From NCBI GenBank assembly GCA_002328495.1, contig DCUJ01000009.1, positions 124,001 through 188,000 of the forward strand: a stretch of DNA of 64,000 nt. The letters run 5' to 3'. Below, piece after piece: positions 23,866-32,690 of the stretch. The translations under genes and the position numbers were made by a program. This DNA is from Sulfurospirillum sp. UBA2217 (GTDB lineage: Bacteria; Campylobacterota; Campylobacteria; Campylobacterales; Sulfurospirillaceae). Position 1 is the stretch's first letter. Every line of letters starts with the position of its first letter. The notes below the pieces were generated by a model. It saw only the letters and a program-made list of their open reading frames with translations, did not search any database and was not told where the DNA came from.

Positions 23866-26789
23866 TTCTCTTCAAAATGCAATTTCAATCCATCACTGCT
23901 CATCACAAAACCACTAATGGTGATTTTACCCTCATGCACCATTTTATGATGTTTGGAACACAGCGGAATAAGATTGAAACGATGATTTTGGTGAAAATGT
24001 TCAATTTGACCATGCTCATTGGCACTCTCTTGCGCTTTGATGTGATGCACTTCATCGACGTATTCATCGCACAGAGCGCATTTAGAGAGGTAGAGGTTTT
24101 TGTTGTATTTACTGCGTTTTTTCTGTTTTAAAAGCTCCACATCACCCAGTTCTCCTGCTAAGTGTCGCCTGATATCATACGCCATTTTGATAAACTCTTT
24201 ATCCATGTGCAAGGACTTCGCAAACTCCAAGCCATAAAGCGAGCTTCCACTGCCAAGCTCTAATTTTCGGTTGTAAAGCAGTCTATCGTTCTCTTCATCG
24301 TAGCTCACACCCAAATGCAAAGGGATGACTTTTGTAAGCTCTTTCATGAGACGTAAGTGTCCTAGTTGGTGCAAATGAGTCGCAAAAACAAACAAAGAAC
24401 CCAGCGTGTCCATCTTTTTTATCGCACTGGCGACAATGGCTAAAGCCGATTCTGTCTCCGTTCCATGGCTGATTTCATCGCCCAAAACCAAAGAATTTGG
24501 CGTAGCACGGTTGAAAATATTTTTAAGCTCCAGCATCTCAACGGTGAAGGTTGAAAGACCTTTATAGAGATTGTCATGACTCATAATGCGGGTAAAAAGC
24601 TTATCAAAGAGGCTAAAGCGCAAACTCGCACACGGAACAAAAAAGCCCGATTGTGCCATGATGACTGCCATACCCAGGCTTTTCATGAGTGAAGACTTAC
24701 CGCTAGAGTTGATACCATACAGCAAGATACCTTGTACCTCAGGCGCATCGGTGGCTTCAAGGGTGATGTGATCGTGCGTGATGCTCTCTTTTCGTGTGCC
24801 CAAAAAGAGGTCATTGGGGATATAAATGCCATTTTCTTCACGGGATTCGATGAGCGGATGACGCAGTCCGATAGCTTCCACAAAACGCTCCCCCGTAGGG
24901 CAAAGTTCAGGGCGGACGTAGTTGAAAAGAGAGGCGCATTTGGCGTTGCTAAGAGCCACATCAAGTGTGCCAACAAACGCGATGAGGTGCTCTAGGGTGA
25001 GGGCATAGTGGGTTTCGATTTTCTCTAGCATCTCATCATAACGCTCTTTGACGAGGGCTATCATCTGCATGTTGCTGAGGCTGATTTCTTGTGAAATCTC
25101 TTCAATCAAGGAAGCGGATATCTTCACACTGTTTTTAAGATGTCTAAAGGTAAAGTCTTTGAAAAAGTAGTGTTTTTCACCAATGGTGATAAAGCTTTGC
25201 ATGAGCTTCTCTTCAATCAACGCAAAACGGTTTTTACTAAGACTGATATAATGCCCCTCGCTCTCCAACCACTCGATGCTAATCGTTGAGCGATTGTTCT
25301 CTTCAAAAAAACTTTCTATGGTTTTAGCAATACGTTCTAATGCGCTAAAACGCTCTTTTTTAGCCTGTTCGATTTTATCAATCTGTGGATAGACCCCTTT
25401 GACAAAAAGGTTTTCGCTGATTTGGTCTTTGCGAAATTTAGCGCAACTGTCTAAGAGAAAGGTATTTTGAAGCATCAAAAAGAGGGCTTCACTTTCATCA
25501 AAGAGCTCTTTGGGTGTGGGGATTTTTTTAAATTGTGCCTCTTTTAAAATGCCCAAGATTGCCTCAAGTGAGGTGCTTAAATAATCAAGCTCCAAAGGAT
25601 GCAGTTTTTTCAAAGCAATGCGCCTTAAAATGCGCTCCAAATCGTACACTTGCTTGAGGGCAATTTCAAATTTTTTATACTCTTTCATCAGCTGTGTGCT
25701 CAAATCAAAACGCTCGTTAAGGGTTTTGATATCGCAGATGGGATTGAGCAAACGCTCTTTTAGCAGACGTTTTCCAATCGCCGTTGAGGTCTGGTCGATA
25801 AGATTTAAGAGCGTCATCTCGTTAGGGTTTCGTGAGATGATATCCAGTTGTTCAAGGGCGTTGTTGCCTAAATAGAGGTAACGACTGTTGCCCACCAAAA
25901 TAGGACGGCTCATCTTCTCAATGATGTTCGCATCGTGTTCGATGATAAAATCGCACAAAATCGCCAACGATTCACTCGCATAGGGGTAACGTTCAATGTC
26001 TAAGTACTCAATGGGAGACAGAAGCGAGCGAATGGCGTAAATACGTGCAAAAAGCTCATTTTGGTAGGTGATTTTGAGGCGTGTTTTATTGAGGCTGTGC
26101 GATACACTTTGGTTGATTTCAAGGTAGTTTTGCACCCACTCTTTATCGATGGATTCGGAGTTAAACGTGAGGACGACTTCACTGGTTTTATAGGTTTGCA
26201 AGAGATTGAATATTTCATCCAGAGCATAGGTTTTATCTTCTCTGGTGCCATGCACTTCGTTGATGATGGTCTTTCCTGTACTCACATCAATGGCAGCATA
26301 CCCCACCGAGTAAATCTGATGGTTACAGTCAATGAGGAGTGAGACAAGGTAGTTTTCACTCGACTCCATCACATAATCAAAATTGGTTCCAGGGCTGATG
26401 ATGTTAGCAATGTAGCGTTTGACATGGGGCGGTTCACCCTTTTGGCGCACTAAAACGATGGTGTATTTTTTACTCTGAACGAGGCGTGAGAGGTAACGCT
26501 CCAAAGAAACAGAAGGAATGCCAGCCAGCAGAGGATTTTGTAAGGAATTTTCGATGATGGATTTGTTTTTACGGGTGAGTTGGATGTTTAAAAGTTCACT
26601 CACCTCTTTGGCTTTACCGATTTGATGGGTTTCGTTATTGACTTCATAGGTTTCAAAAAAAGAGCCAATTTCCATAAAGACAATGGTGTTTTTGCCATAT
26701 TTTTCTTCAAAAAAGAGTTGTAAATCAAAATAGATTTCGCTTAAGAGCTTCTCTTTGGCGTTTAATAATTTGGCTATATTTTCGAGCAT
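23862..26789 (-). CDS. MutS7-type mismatch-repair ATPase fused to an HNH endonuclease
   Basis: 975-aa DNA mismatch-binding protein. Domain order: N-terminal mismatch-recognition domain with the Phe-X-Glu site in EIGSFFETYE (near residues 42-51), connector, lever/clamp region, ABC ATPase with Walker A GINSSGKSSLMK (near 698), Walker B SLVLGDEIS and GTETESALA (near 775-790), then an HNH nuclease tail (CALCDEYVDEVHHI ... NLIPLCSKHHKMVHEG). This fusion is the MutS7 architecture, which I recall from giant viruses, octocoral mitochondria and marine Epsilonproteobacteria. It can both recognise and cut, so no MutL/MutH is needed. An exact TTACATGTAA overlaps its ribosome site (AAAGG, 26795-26799 on the complement). 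Confidence 0.9.
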   Translation of the reverse strand: MLENIAKLLNAKEKLLSEIYFDLQLFFEEKYGKNTIVFMEIGSFFETYEVNNETHQIGKAKEVSELLNIQLTRKNKSIIENSLQNPLLAGIPSVSLERYLSRLVQSKKYTIVLVRQKGEPPHVKRYIANIISPGTNFDYVMESSENYLVSLLIDCNHQIYSVGYAAIDVSTGKTIINEVHGTREDKTYALDEIFNLLQTYKTSEVVLTFNSESIDKEWVQNYLEINQSVSHSLNKTRLKITYQNELFARIYAIRSLLSPIEYLDIERYPYASESLAILCDFIIEHDANIIEKMSRPILVGNSRYLYLGNNALEQLDIISRNPNEMTLLNLIDQTSTAIGKRLLKERLLNPICDIKTLNERFDLSTQLMKEYKKFEIALKQVYDLERILRRIALKKLHPLELDYLSTSLEAILGILKEAQFKKIPTPKELFDESEALFLMLQNTFLLDSCAKFRKDQISENLFVKGVYPQIDKIEQAKKERFSALERIAKTIESFFEENNRSTISIEWLESEGHYISLSKNRFALIEEKLMQSFITIGEKHYFFKDFTFRHLKNSVKISASLIEEISQEISLSNMQMIALVKERYDEMLEKIETHYALTLEHLIAFVGTLDVALSNAKCASLFNYVRPELCPTGERFVEAIGLRHPLIESREENGIYIPNDLFLGTRKESITHDHITLEATDAPEVQGILLYGINSSGKSSLMKSLGMAVIMAQSGFFVPCASLRFSLFDKLFTRIMSHDNLYKGLSTFTVEMLELKNIFNRATPNSLVLGDEISHGTETESALAIVASAIKKMDTLGSLFVFATHLHQLGHLRLMKELTKVIPLHLGVSYDEENDRLLYNRKLELGSGSSLYGLEFAKSLHMDKEFIKMAYDIRRHLAGELGDVELLKQKKRSKYNKNLYLSKCALCDEYVDEVHHIKAQESANEHGQIEHFHQNHRFNLIPLCSKHHKMVHEGKITISGFVMSSDGLKLHFEEK

Positions 26790-26821
26790 TGAAACCTTTA
26801 CATGTAAAAGAAATAAGCTAA

Positions 26822-26866
26822 ATTATACAGAATGGAAGCATAAAAAAAGGGCTTGTTTGATACAAT
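26822..26866. promoter_or_regulatory. Divergent promoters of mutS7 and the DUF2721 gene
   Basis: ATTATA at 26822-26827 is TATAAT on the minus strand, placing the mutS7 start of transcription near 26815 with the palindrome 26798-26807 in its leader. TACAAT at 26861-26866 is the likely -10 for the plus-strand gene starting at 26895. Confidence 0.55.
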
Positions 26867-26894
26867 AAAGAGACTATTTTTGAAGGATATTTTT

Positions 26895-27305
26895 ATGGAA
26901 ATTGAAATTTCTACCCCCGCACTGCTTTTTCCCGCAGTCTCGCTTTTATTGCTCGCATATACCAACCGTTTTTTGGCTACAGCTCAACTCATTCGCTCTC
27001 TTCATCGTCAAAAACAAGAGCGTGAAAACTGCGATGAATACTTGCAAATTGAAAACCTAAAGCATCGCTTGGAGCTAACCAAATGGATGCAATTTTTTGG
27101 CGTACTCTCCATTTTACTCTGTACCCTATCCATGTTTCAACTTTTTTTAGGCTACCTTGATTTGGGTAAAAAAGTCTTTGGCTTGAGCCTTTTGGTCATG
27201 TGTGCATCACTCTTTATCTCGTTATGGGAAGTGCTCATCTCTACCAAAGCCCTTAATCTTGAACTGAGCGACATGCACGATAAATGCAAAGTGAGCAAAA
27301 AATGA
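26895..27305 (+). CDS. DUF2721 membrane protein
   Basis: 136 aa with the DUF2721 opening phrase ISTPALLFPAVSLLLLAYTN, an N-terminal hydrophobic stretch and two further membrane helices (about residues 67-88 and 98-120), with a charged cytoplasmic loop. Function unknown. I place the start at ATG 26895 because AAGGA lies 7 nt upstream; a TTG at 26853 overlaps the promoter. It overlaps the next gene by 4 bp (ATGA). Confidence 0.85.
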   Translation: MEIEISTPALLFPAVSLLLLAYTNRFLATAQLIRSLHRQKQERENCDEYLQIENLKHRLELTKWMQFFGVLSILLCTLSMFQLFLGYLDLGKKVFGLSLLVMCASLFISLWEVLISTKALNLELSDMHDKCKVSKK

Positions 27306-28141
27306 ACCAGTACTTACTCGTAGGCGAAGTCAATCGCCTTAAAATCAACCGCTACACGGACAACGGCGTTTATCTTATCTGTACTGACAATGACGAAGTG
27401 CTCATGCCCAATCAATACGTTACGTATGGAATGAAAGAGGGCGATGAAATTGACGTGTTTGTCTATTTTGACTCGGAAGATCGTATCGTGGCAAGTACGG
27501 TGTTTCCTAAAGCCATGTTAGACCAATTTGGCTGTTTTGAAGTGGTCGATGTCACCTCTTTTGGGGCATTTTTGGATTGGGGTTTGCCCAAAGATTTACT
27601 CGTACCCAAAGCGCTTCAAAAGTTTCCCTTTTATGTGGGGATGAAAGTGGTGGTGCGGGTCTGTTTGGACGATGAGAGCGGACGCATCATCGGAAGCCAA
27701 AAGTATAACGATGATTTGAGTAAGGATTTAAAATCACTCAAACTCAAACAAGAGGTCAACCTTTTGGTGAGAGAGCGCACACCCCTTGGCTTTAAAGTGA
27801 TTGTCAATAACCTCTACGATGGGATGATTTTTCACAATGAGATTTTTGAGAGCATCGAAGTGGGAGATGAAAAAAAAGGCTTTATCAAAACCTTACGACC
27901 CGATGGAAAGCTTGACATCATCTTGCAACCCGTGGGAGATAAAAGCGATGAATTTGCGATGCAAAAGGTCTTAGAACTTCTTAGCCTCACGGGAGGGGTG
28001 AGTGATTTGACCTATAAAAGTGAGCCTGAGGAGATTTCACAGCGTGTTGGTCTTAGTCGTAAAGCCTTTAAACGTGCCCTTACGAAACTTATCGACGCTA
28101 AAAAAATTGAAGTGACGTTAGAAGGTATGCGGCTGTTATGA
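27302..28141 (+). CDS. S1-domain RNA-binding protein, CvfB-like
   Basis: 279 aa. It has tandem S1/OB-type domains (residues about 1-60; 60-130 with VVDVTSFGAFLDWGL; 145-205) and a C-terminal winged-helix domain (EEISQRVGLSRKAFKRALTKL), the layout of CvfB of Gram-positive bacteria, a virulence and RNA-related regulator. The exact targets are unknown here. Coupled by ATGA overlap at both ends, forming a three-gene operon with DUF2721 and the flavoprotein. Confidence 0.88.
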   Translation: MNQYLLVGEVNRLKINRYTDNGVYLICTDNDEVLMPNQYVTYGMKEGDEIDVFVYFDSEDRIVASTVFPKAMLDQFGCFEVVDVTSFGAFLDWGLPKDLLVPKALQKFPFYVGMKVVVRVCLDDESGRIIGSQKYNDDLSKDLKSLKLKQEVNLLVRERTPLGFKVIVNNLYDGMIFHNEIFESIEVGDEKKGFIKTLRPDGKLDIILQPVGDKSDEFAMQKVLELLSLTGGVSDLTYKSEPEEISQRVGLSRKAFKRALTKLIDAKKIEVTLEGMRLL

Positions 28142-29355
28142 ACGTAGCGATTATCGGAGGAGGAGCGTCGGGACTGGTCTGTGCTATTGAAGCAGCACGA
28201 GGGGGACATCGTGTCAGCGTGTTTGAAAAAAATGCCAAACTGGGGCGCAAAATCTTAGCTACGGGAAATGGCAAGTGCAATATCTCCAATCTTCACTTAA
28301 ATCCCACTCGCTATCATGGGGAATTTCCACAGTTTGTCACGCCTATTTTAAAACGCTTTAATACCCTTACATGTAAAGATTTTTTTCGCACACTTGGTCT
28401 TGAGATGCGTGAGGGTGAAGCGGGAAGACTTTACCCCATGAGCCATCATGCGTCAAGTGTTGTGGATATCTTGGTGCATGAGGCTAGAGAGCTTGGTGTG
28501 AAGTTTTTGTGTGAAAGCGAAGTGAAACGCATAGCACACAAAGGTGAGCAGTTTGAGTTACATGTAAACGACCAAACCTCCCTTTTTGATGCGTGTGTCA
28601 TCGCCTCAGGAAGCTTTGCGTATCCGAGTTTAGGAAGCTCTGGAAGTGGCTATGCGTTTGCAAAATGCTTGGGTCATACCGTGATAGAACCCTACCCAAC
28701 GTTGGTGCAACTCTTAAGCGATGAAGCACACCTAAGCCTTGCCAATGGGGTCAAGATAGACGCTGGCGTAGAGCTGTTTGTGAGTGGTACGATGAGGCAA
28801 CGGGTGCAAGGCGATGTCTTGTTTACCACCTATGGACTCTCAGGTTCTGCTATCTTAGATATCAGCCGTGCTGCCTCACGCGCATGTGTCGAAAATGAGC
28901 CGTCGTGGGTCGTGCTTGATCTGCTCCCAACCTTTAGCAAAGAAGCCGTGCAATCCTTACTTCAAAAACGCTTAGCCTACGCAGGGAAAAAATCACTCAT
29001 TTTATGGCTAGAGGGCATCATTCCTAAAAAATTGGCACTTTTTCTCATTCATGCTAACACATTAGAACACCTCACATCCGCCTCACTCCTAAGCCCAAAA
29101 GAGCTTAAAAGACTCTGCTTTTCGCTGAAGGCATTACGCTTACATGTAAAGGGAACCAAAGGCTTTGAAAGTGCCGAAGTGTGCTCTGGAGGCGTGGATG
29201 TCAGAGAAGTGGATGAAAAAAGTTTGATGTCAAAAAAAGTGAAAAATCTCTACTTTTGTGGGGAAGTCTTAGACATCGATGGGGATTGCGGAGGGTTCAA
29301 TCTGCACTTTGCGTGGGGTTCGGGCTACGTGGTAGGACAGAGCATCAAAGCGTAG
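28138..29355 (+). CDS. FAD-dependent oxidoreductase, HI0933/BaiN/YhiN family
   Basis: 405-aa flavoprotein. N-terminal dinucleotide-binding GGGASGLVCAIEAARGG (residues 7-23), then NGKCNISN, and a C-terminal FAD block YFCGEVLDIDGDCGGFNLHFA near residues 372-392. Family members include the bile-acid reductase BaiN, but the substrate in most bacteria is unknown. Three exact TTACATGTAA copies (28367, 28558, 29140) lie in this one gene, the densest cluster in the window. It overlaps the convergent downstream gene by 11 bp. Confidence 0.9.
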   Translation: MNVAIIGGGASGLVCAIEAARGGHRVSVFEKNAKLGRKILATGNGKCNISNLHLNPTRYHGEFPQFVTPILKRFNTLTCKDFFRTLGLEMREGEAGRLYPMSHHASSVVDILVHEARELGVKFLCESEVKRIAHKGEQFELHVNDQTSLFDACVIASGSFAYPSLGSSGSGYAFAKCLGHTVIEPYPTLVQLLSDEAHLSLANGVKIDAGVELFVSGTMRQRVQGDVLFTTYGLSGSAILDISRAASRACVENEPSWVVLDLLPTFSKEAVQSLLQKRLAYAGKKSLILWLEGIIPKKLALFLIHANTLEHLTSASLLSPKELKRLCFSLKALRLHVKGTKGFESAEVCSGGVDVREVDEKSLMSKKVKNLYFCGEVLDIDGDCGGFNLHFAWGSGYVVGQSIKA

Positions 29356-29779
29356 TCTTTTCTTTTTTAAGAAAAACCAGTCGTATATTTTTATAAAAGA
29401 TGATAGGCGCAACGACCATACAGACTATAAGTCCATAAGGAACGTAAAAAAAACCTGCGATATTGCCTTCTACGGGGAGTGAAAATGCCACAAAAAGGGC
29501 TACCGTAGGCATTCCCCAACGATGATTTTTGAGAAATGAAAGCCATAATTCTTGTGGATTGAACTCCCTTTTTTGCCAACGCATTAATGCTTTTAAAAGC
29601 AGAAAACGAAGGTATAAAAAGAGTAAAAGAAGTCCCCAAAAAAAAGGTATATTGACCCATCTGACATTGGTTTCGATGTAATACGAAAAATGCGAATGCG
29701 CAATAAAAAAGCCTAGCATGACATAAAAAGGATGTGCGCTTAGAGCATAAAACGTCCATAAAAGGGTTGAGAGTTTCAT
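29345..29779 (-). CDS. Hypothetical four-helix membrane protein
   Basis: 144 aa with about four transmembrane helices (around residues 15-30, 45-65, 92-105, 112-128) and a short basic tail. No family is recognised. ATG 29779 is preceded by AAGGAG at 8 nt, a good start; an upstream GTG would add three residues. Ends inside the convergent flavoprotein gene. It might be a small inner-membrane protein of the HemJ neighbourhood, but it is not clearly in an operon. Confidence 0.6.
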   Translation of the reverse strand: MKLSTLLWTFYALSAHPFYVMLGFFIAHSHFSYYIETNVRWVNIPFFWGLLLLFLYLRFLLLKALMRWQKREFNPQELWLSFLKNHRWGMPTVALFVAFSLPVEGNIAGFFYVPYGLIVCMVVAPIIFYKNIRLVFLKKEKTTL

Positions 29780-29919
29780 AGAGCGCACTCCTTAAAATCT
29801 TTTGGGCATTGTAGCAAAAAAGAGAAGTTTCGTGTATGCGAATTGTTTCACCGTAGACTCACAGTTACTCTCTAAAATGGCACAAATGTTTGTTGTTTTA
29901 TAGCTAATTGAGGTTTATT

Positions 29920-30003
29920 ATGACGACAATCATCGATGCAAAGAGCGCTATGGGGGGCATCATGCACTACCACCATGGGCACAAGAGGCATGATGAACGC
30001 TAG
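29920..30003 (+). CDS. Possible 27-aa histidine-rich peptide
   Basis: ATG at 29920 opens 27 codons to TAG. The peptide has six histidines in its last 12 residues (MHYHHGHKRHDER end). Upstream, TTGAGG sits 8 nt from the ATG, and an AT-rich TTTATAGCT could be a -10. It lies in a 222-bp gap between two minus-strand genes, on the opposite strand. Histidine tails of this style bind Ni or Zn. Small size makes chance possible. Confidence 0.3.
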   Translation: MTTIIDAKSAMGGIMHYHHGHKRHDER

Positions 30004-30010
30004 AAATATC

Positions 30011-30517
30011 TTACTTCTTTGGCTTCATAATCATAAAAACAATCAAGGCAAAAAGTCCCACCATCAAAAGGGTGAAAAGCCATGAAAAACTTTTGACAAT
30101 GACATAGGTGACAATGAGAATGGAAAGCAAGGTGGGGACTTCGTTGTAGGCTCGGAAAAATTTCCCACTTTTGGTACACAGATTGCAGGCTAATTGAACG
30201 CGAAAGTATTCGAGTGAAAATGAATACACGCTAAGTAAAAGGGCGATAAAAAGCTTGGCATCCAGCCAAAATCCAGTTTGAAATAAGATGGGATTGAGGC
30301 TTAACATCGCAACACCGCTGATAAGTGTCGCCCAAAAAGCAGGAAGACCGATGAATGTGTAGATTTTGTATTCTTGGATTTTAACGACTTCGACAAACTC
30401 TTTTTTGTGGGCATATTCGACATGGTAGACAAATAAACGTGGTAGGTAAAAGAGCATTGCCATCCATGACATGACTGACATAATGTGAAATGTCACAATC
30501 CAACTGTAGTATTGCAT
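30011..30517 (-). CDS. hemJ: Protoporphyrinogen oxidase HemJ
   Basis: Inner-membrane heme-biosynthesis enzyme oxidising protoporphyrinogen IX to protoporphyrin IX. 168 aa with four hydrophobic helices. The diagnostic N-terminus FHIMSVMSWMAMLFYLPRLFV carries His11 and matches HemJ rather than CopD. FRAYNEVPTLLSILIV is the conserved C-terminal helix. I start at ATG 30517 after GGGAGC rather than at the upstream MREL extension. No other heme gene is adjacent. Confidence 0.88.
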   Translation of the reverse strand: MQYYSWIVTFHIMSVMSWMAMLFYLPRLFVYHVEYAHKKEFVEVVKIQEYKIYTFIGLPAFWATLISGVAMLSLNPILFQTGFWLDAKLFIALLLSVYSFSLEYFRVQLACNLCTKSGKFFRAYNEVPTLLSILIVTYVIVKSFSWLFTLLMVGLFALIVFMIMKPKK

Positions 30518-30575
30518 ACAAAGCTCCCTCAAAAATATGCGTAATGTAGCACAGATTGAGGGATATTTTTAGGGC

Positions 30576-30908
30576 TTACTTTGAAATTGTGATGAGTTTA
30601 TAATAACCCAAGAAGAGAAGGGAGGCACATTTTAAGCAATAGTAAAAAAAATCTTTTGGTGCGACATAGAGGATGATTCGAAACTCTTTTATGGTACGAG
30701 CTTTGAGCTGTAGCCAACAAAATCGAAACAAAGAAAAACGATTTTTGCGGTGGAGTAAAAATGCTGTGTGCGGATAAGAGGCGATAGCCATCATCTCTTC
30801 AATGCGATTACTCACCAAAAGAGTGCCTTTTTGCGCGCTTACATGTAAGGCTTCGTGCGTGGACATGATAAGCGGTTTAAGACGTCCCTTTTCAAAGCAA
30901 TACAGCAT
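30576..30908 (-). CDS. Hypothetical protein, 110 aa, coupled to the SDR gene
   Basis: Starts directly after the upstream SDR stop with AAAGGAG placed for reinitiation. A moderately hydrophobic, basic protein with a possible C-terminal membrane helix (FFYYCLKCASLLFLGYYKLI). No family is recognised. Coupling suggests a role alongside the DUF2867 oxidoreductase, which also ends in a membrane-like segment. A TTACATGTAA copy (30839) is read ALHVSA. Confidence 0.6.
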   Translation of the reverse strand: MLYCFEKGRLKPLIMSTHEALHVSAQKGTLLVSNRIEEMMAIASYPHTAFLLHRKNRFSLFRFCWLQLKARTIKEFRIILYVAPKDFFYYCLKCASLLFLGYYKLITISK

Positions 30909-32324
30909 CTAAGCTCCTTTTCGAACAGCACGGATGAGGTTGTTTGCCATCCCTTTGAAGACAAAAAAATGTAAAGGGATAAGTACAAACCAATAAAGCC
31001 TTCCAGCTAATCCATGCGGGTAAAAGTAAGCGGTTTGGTAAAAATGCCCCTCTTGAATGAGAAATTCTAACCATGCAATGCCAGGAAGCTTCATCTGCGC
31101 AAAGAGCAAGAGGCGTTTCCCCTCTTGCAAATCCACTACCTTCCAAAAATCGACACTATCGCCGATGCGTAAATGCAAAGGATCTCGTCTACCACGGGAG
31201 AGTCCATAGCCACCCACAAGTTTGTCAATAGCCCCTCGCATACGCCACAAAATATCAAAACCAAACCAGCCACGTTTACCGCCTACACTGCAAAACATTT
31301 GGTAAACATCTGGTGCTTCGCTTGGAGCGATGGCGATGATTTGTCGGTCTGAAAAAATGGCATTGGCAAGGTCATTGTGGTTGACTTCCCACGCATGACC
31401 TGAAGCGTCTGACCAACGGCTGATGACTTGTTCATGTTTGATTTCATCGACAGCGTTTGCGACGGCTTCTTCGTACGAGATGGGAATGATGGTTGGGAAC
31501 AGTGTGCGTGCATGGTCATTTTTGATAAGTACCTCACTCTTAAGTCCTTCGATAAGTGCGGAAGCAATAGAATAGGGTACGGGCGTCATGAGGGTGAGCC
31601 AATACGAGGAGAGTTTTGGCGTAAAAAAAGGTACAGGAATAAGCGTTCGACGAAGTCCTACGACGTTAGCATAGCCCAAGAGAAGTTCTTTATAAGAGAG
31701 CACTTGGGAGCCAATATCGATGATGGTATTGCCCGTTTTGGGTAAAAAAGCTGCAAGGCAAAGGTATTCTATCACATCGTTTTGTGCACTGGGTTGGCAG
31801 AGTGTATTGACCCATTTTGGAGTGATCATAAAAGGGAGCTTCTCGACCAAATGGCGGATAATTTCAAAACTAGCAGACCCAGAGCCTATGATAACGCCCG
31901 CACGAAACCACAGGGTTTCAATGGCATCGGGACGTGAACTTAGAACTTCACCCACTTCGATGCGTGAGAGTAAGTGCTCACTGGCACTCTGTTTTTCGCC
32001 AAGCCCCCCAAGATAAACAATACGCTTTACGCCTTGCATGATACATGCGTCCAAAAAGTTTTGAGCACTTTGTCGATCGCGTTCGCGGTAGTTGGCACTC
32101 TCCATCGAATGAATCAAATAATACGCTACATCAATGCCTTGAAGGGCAGCATTGAGACTGGGAATATCAAAGGTATTGCCCGTACACACTTCGATACCAT
32201 CTTTAACAGATGAACTTTTGTCTCGTTTCATAAAAAGCCTAAGTGTGCCCTCTTTTTCACTCGATAAACGGTGCTTAAGCCGTCTTCCGATATACCCAGT
32301 AGCCCCTGTGATGAGAATGTTCAT
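30909..32324 (-). CDS. SDR oxidoreductase with DUF2867 domain
   Basis: 471 aa. The N-terminal half is an atypical short-chain dehydrogenase NAD(P)-binding domain (ITGATGYIGRRLKHRLSSE, residues 4-22; VAYYLIHSMES). The C-terminal DUF2867 domain (FGFDILWRMRGAIDKLVGG from about residue 330) is seen in proteins near lipid or polyketide-cyclase-like folds. The C-terminal helix (LYWFVLIPLHFFVFKG) could sit in the membrane. Reaction unknown; family members are often annotated as NAD-epimerases. Confidence 0.88.
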   Translation of the reverse strand: MNILITGATGYIGRRLKHRLSSEKEGTLRLFMKRDKSSSVKDGIEVCTGNTFDIPSLNAALQGIDVAYYLIHSMESANYRERDRQSAQNFLDACIMQGVKRIVYLGGLGEKQSASEHLLSRIEVGEVLSSRPDAIETLWFRAGVIIGSGSASFEIIRHLVEKLPFMITPKWVNTLCQPSAQNDVIEYLCLAAFLPKTGNTIIDIGSQVLSYKELLLGYANVVGLRRTLIPVPFFTPKLSSYWLTLMTPVPYSIASALIEGLKSEVLIKNDHARTLFPTIIPISYEEAVANAVDEIKHEQVISRWSDASGHAWEVNHNDLANAIFSDRQIIAIAPSEAPDVYQMFCSVGGKRGWFGFDILWRMRGAIDKLVGGYGLSRGRRDPLHLRIGDSVDFWKVVDLQEGKRLLLFAQMKLPGIAWLEFLIQEGHFYQTAYFYPHGLAGRLYWFVLIPLHFFVFKGMANNLIRAVRKGA

Positions 32325-32411
32325 AGCGTATCCTTTTCATAGCATTATAAACCGATACGCAAATCATTGGTAGTTTGAAATTGGCTTTTCATAGAAGAGG
32401 GAGGATGGGCT

Positions 32412-32449
32412 AATGGATAGTAAGCCTACATGTAAGCTTACTATCCATT
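32412..32449. terminator. Hairpin with CTACATGTAA as its loop
   Basis: AATGGATAGTAAGC (32412-32425) pairs perfectly with 32436-32449; the 10-nt loop (32426-32435) is CTACATGTAA, one base from the dispersed palindrome. It lies 12 bp past the stop of the YjfB-like gene on the minus strand and probably terminates it. Confidence 0.65.
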
Positions 32450-32461
32450 TATGATTTGAAG

Positions 32462-32650
32462 CTAACCTCTGATATCAAGGTTCGCTCCAATGCCTTGGTC
32501 TGCCAGTCCTGAAACGGTAGCGGTGGAACTCTCCATTTGGCTTTGAAGTGAATCAAGCAGTTTGGCTACCATCTCTTCTTGCACCTTTACGGATTTTTTC
32601 ATCGCGTACATCTCAGGTGACAACGGGTTTGTTGCACTGAGTGCGTCCAT
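32462..32650 (-). CDS. YjfB-like putative motility protein
   Basis: 62 aa. Central helix KSVKVQEEMVAKLLDSLQSQ followed by a tail ending GIGANLDIRG, resembling the small YjfB-type motility-associated family. ATG with AAGGAG 6 nt upstream. It is monocistronic, closed by the hairpin above. The motility link is only by family resemblance; the gene lies apart from flgS (52.6 kb). Confidence 0.6.
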   Translation of the reverse strand: MDALSATNPLSPEMYAMKKSVKVQEEMVAKLLDSLQSQMESSTATVSGLADQGIGANLDIRG

Positions 32651-32690
32651 GGTTCACTCCTTATAAGAGTTGAAAGTATATCGGCATTTT

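Noticed and set aside
23862..26789. Classification as MutS1 or MutS2
   Set aside because: MutS2 lacks the N-terminal mismatch domain and carries Smr, MutS1 lacks an HNH tail; both motifs here fit MutS7.
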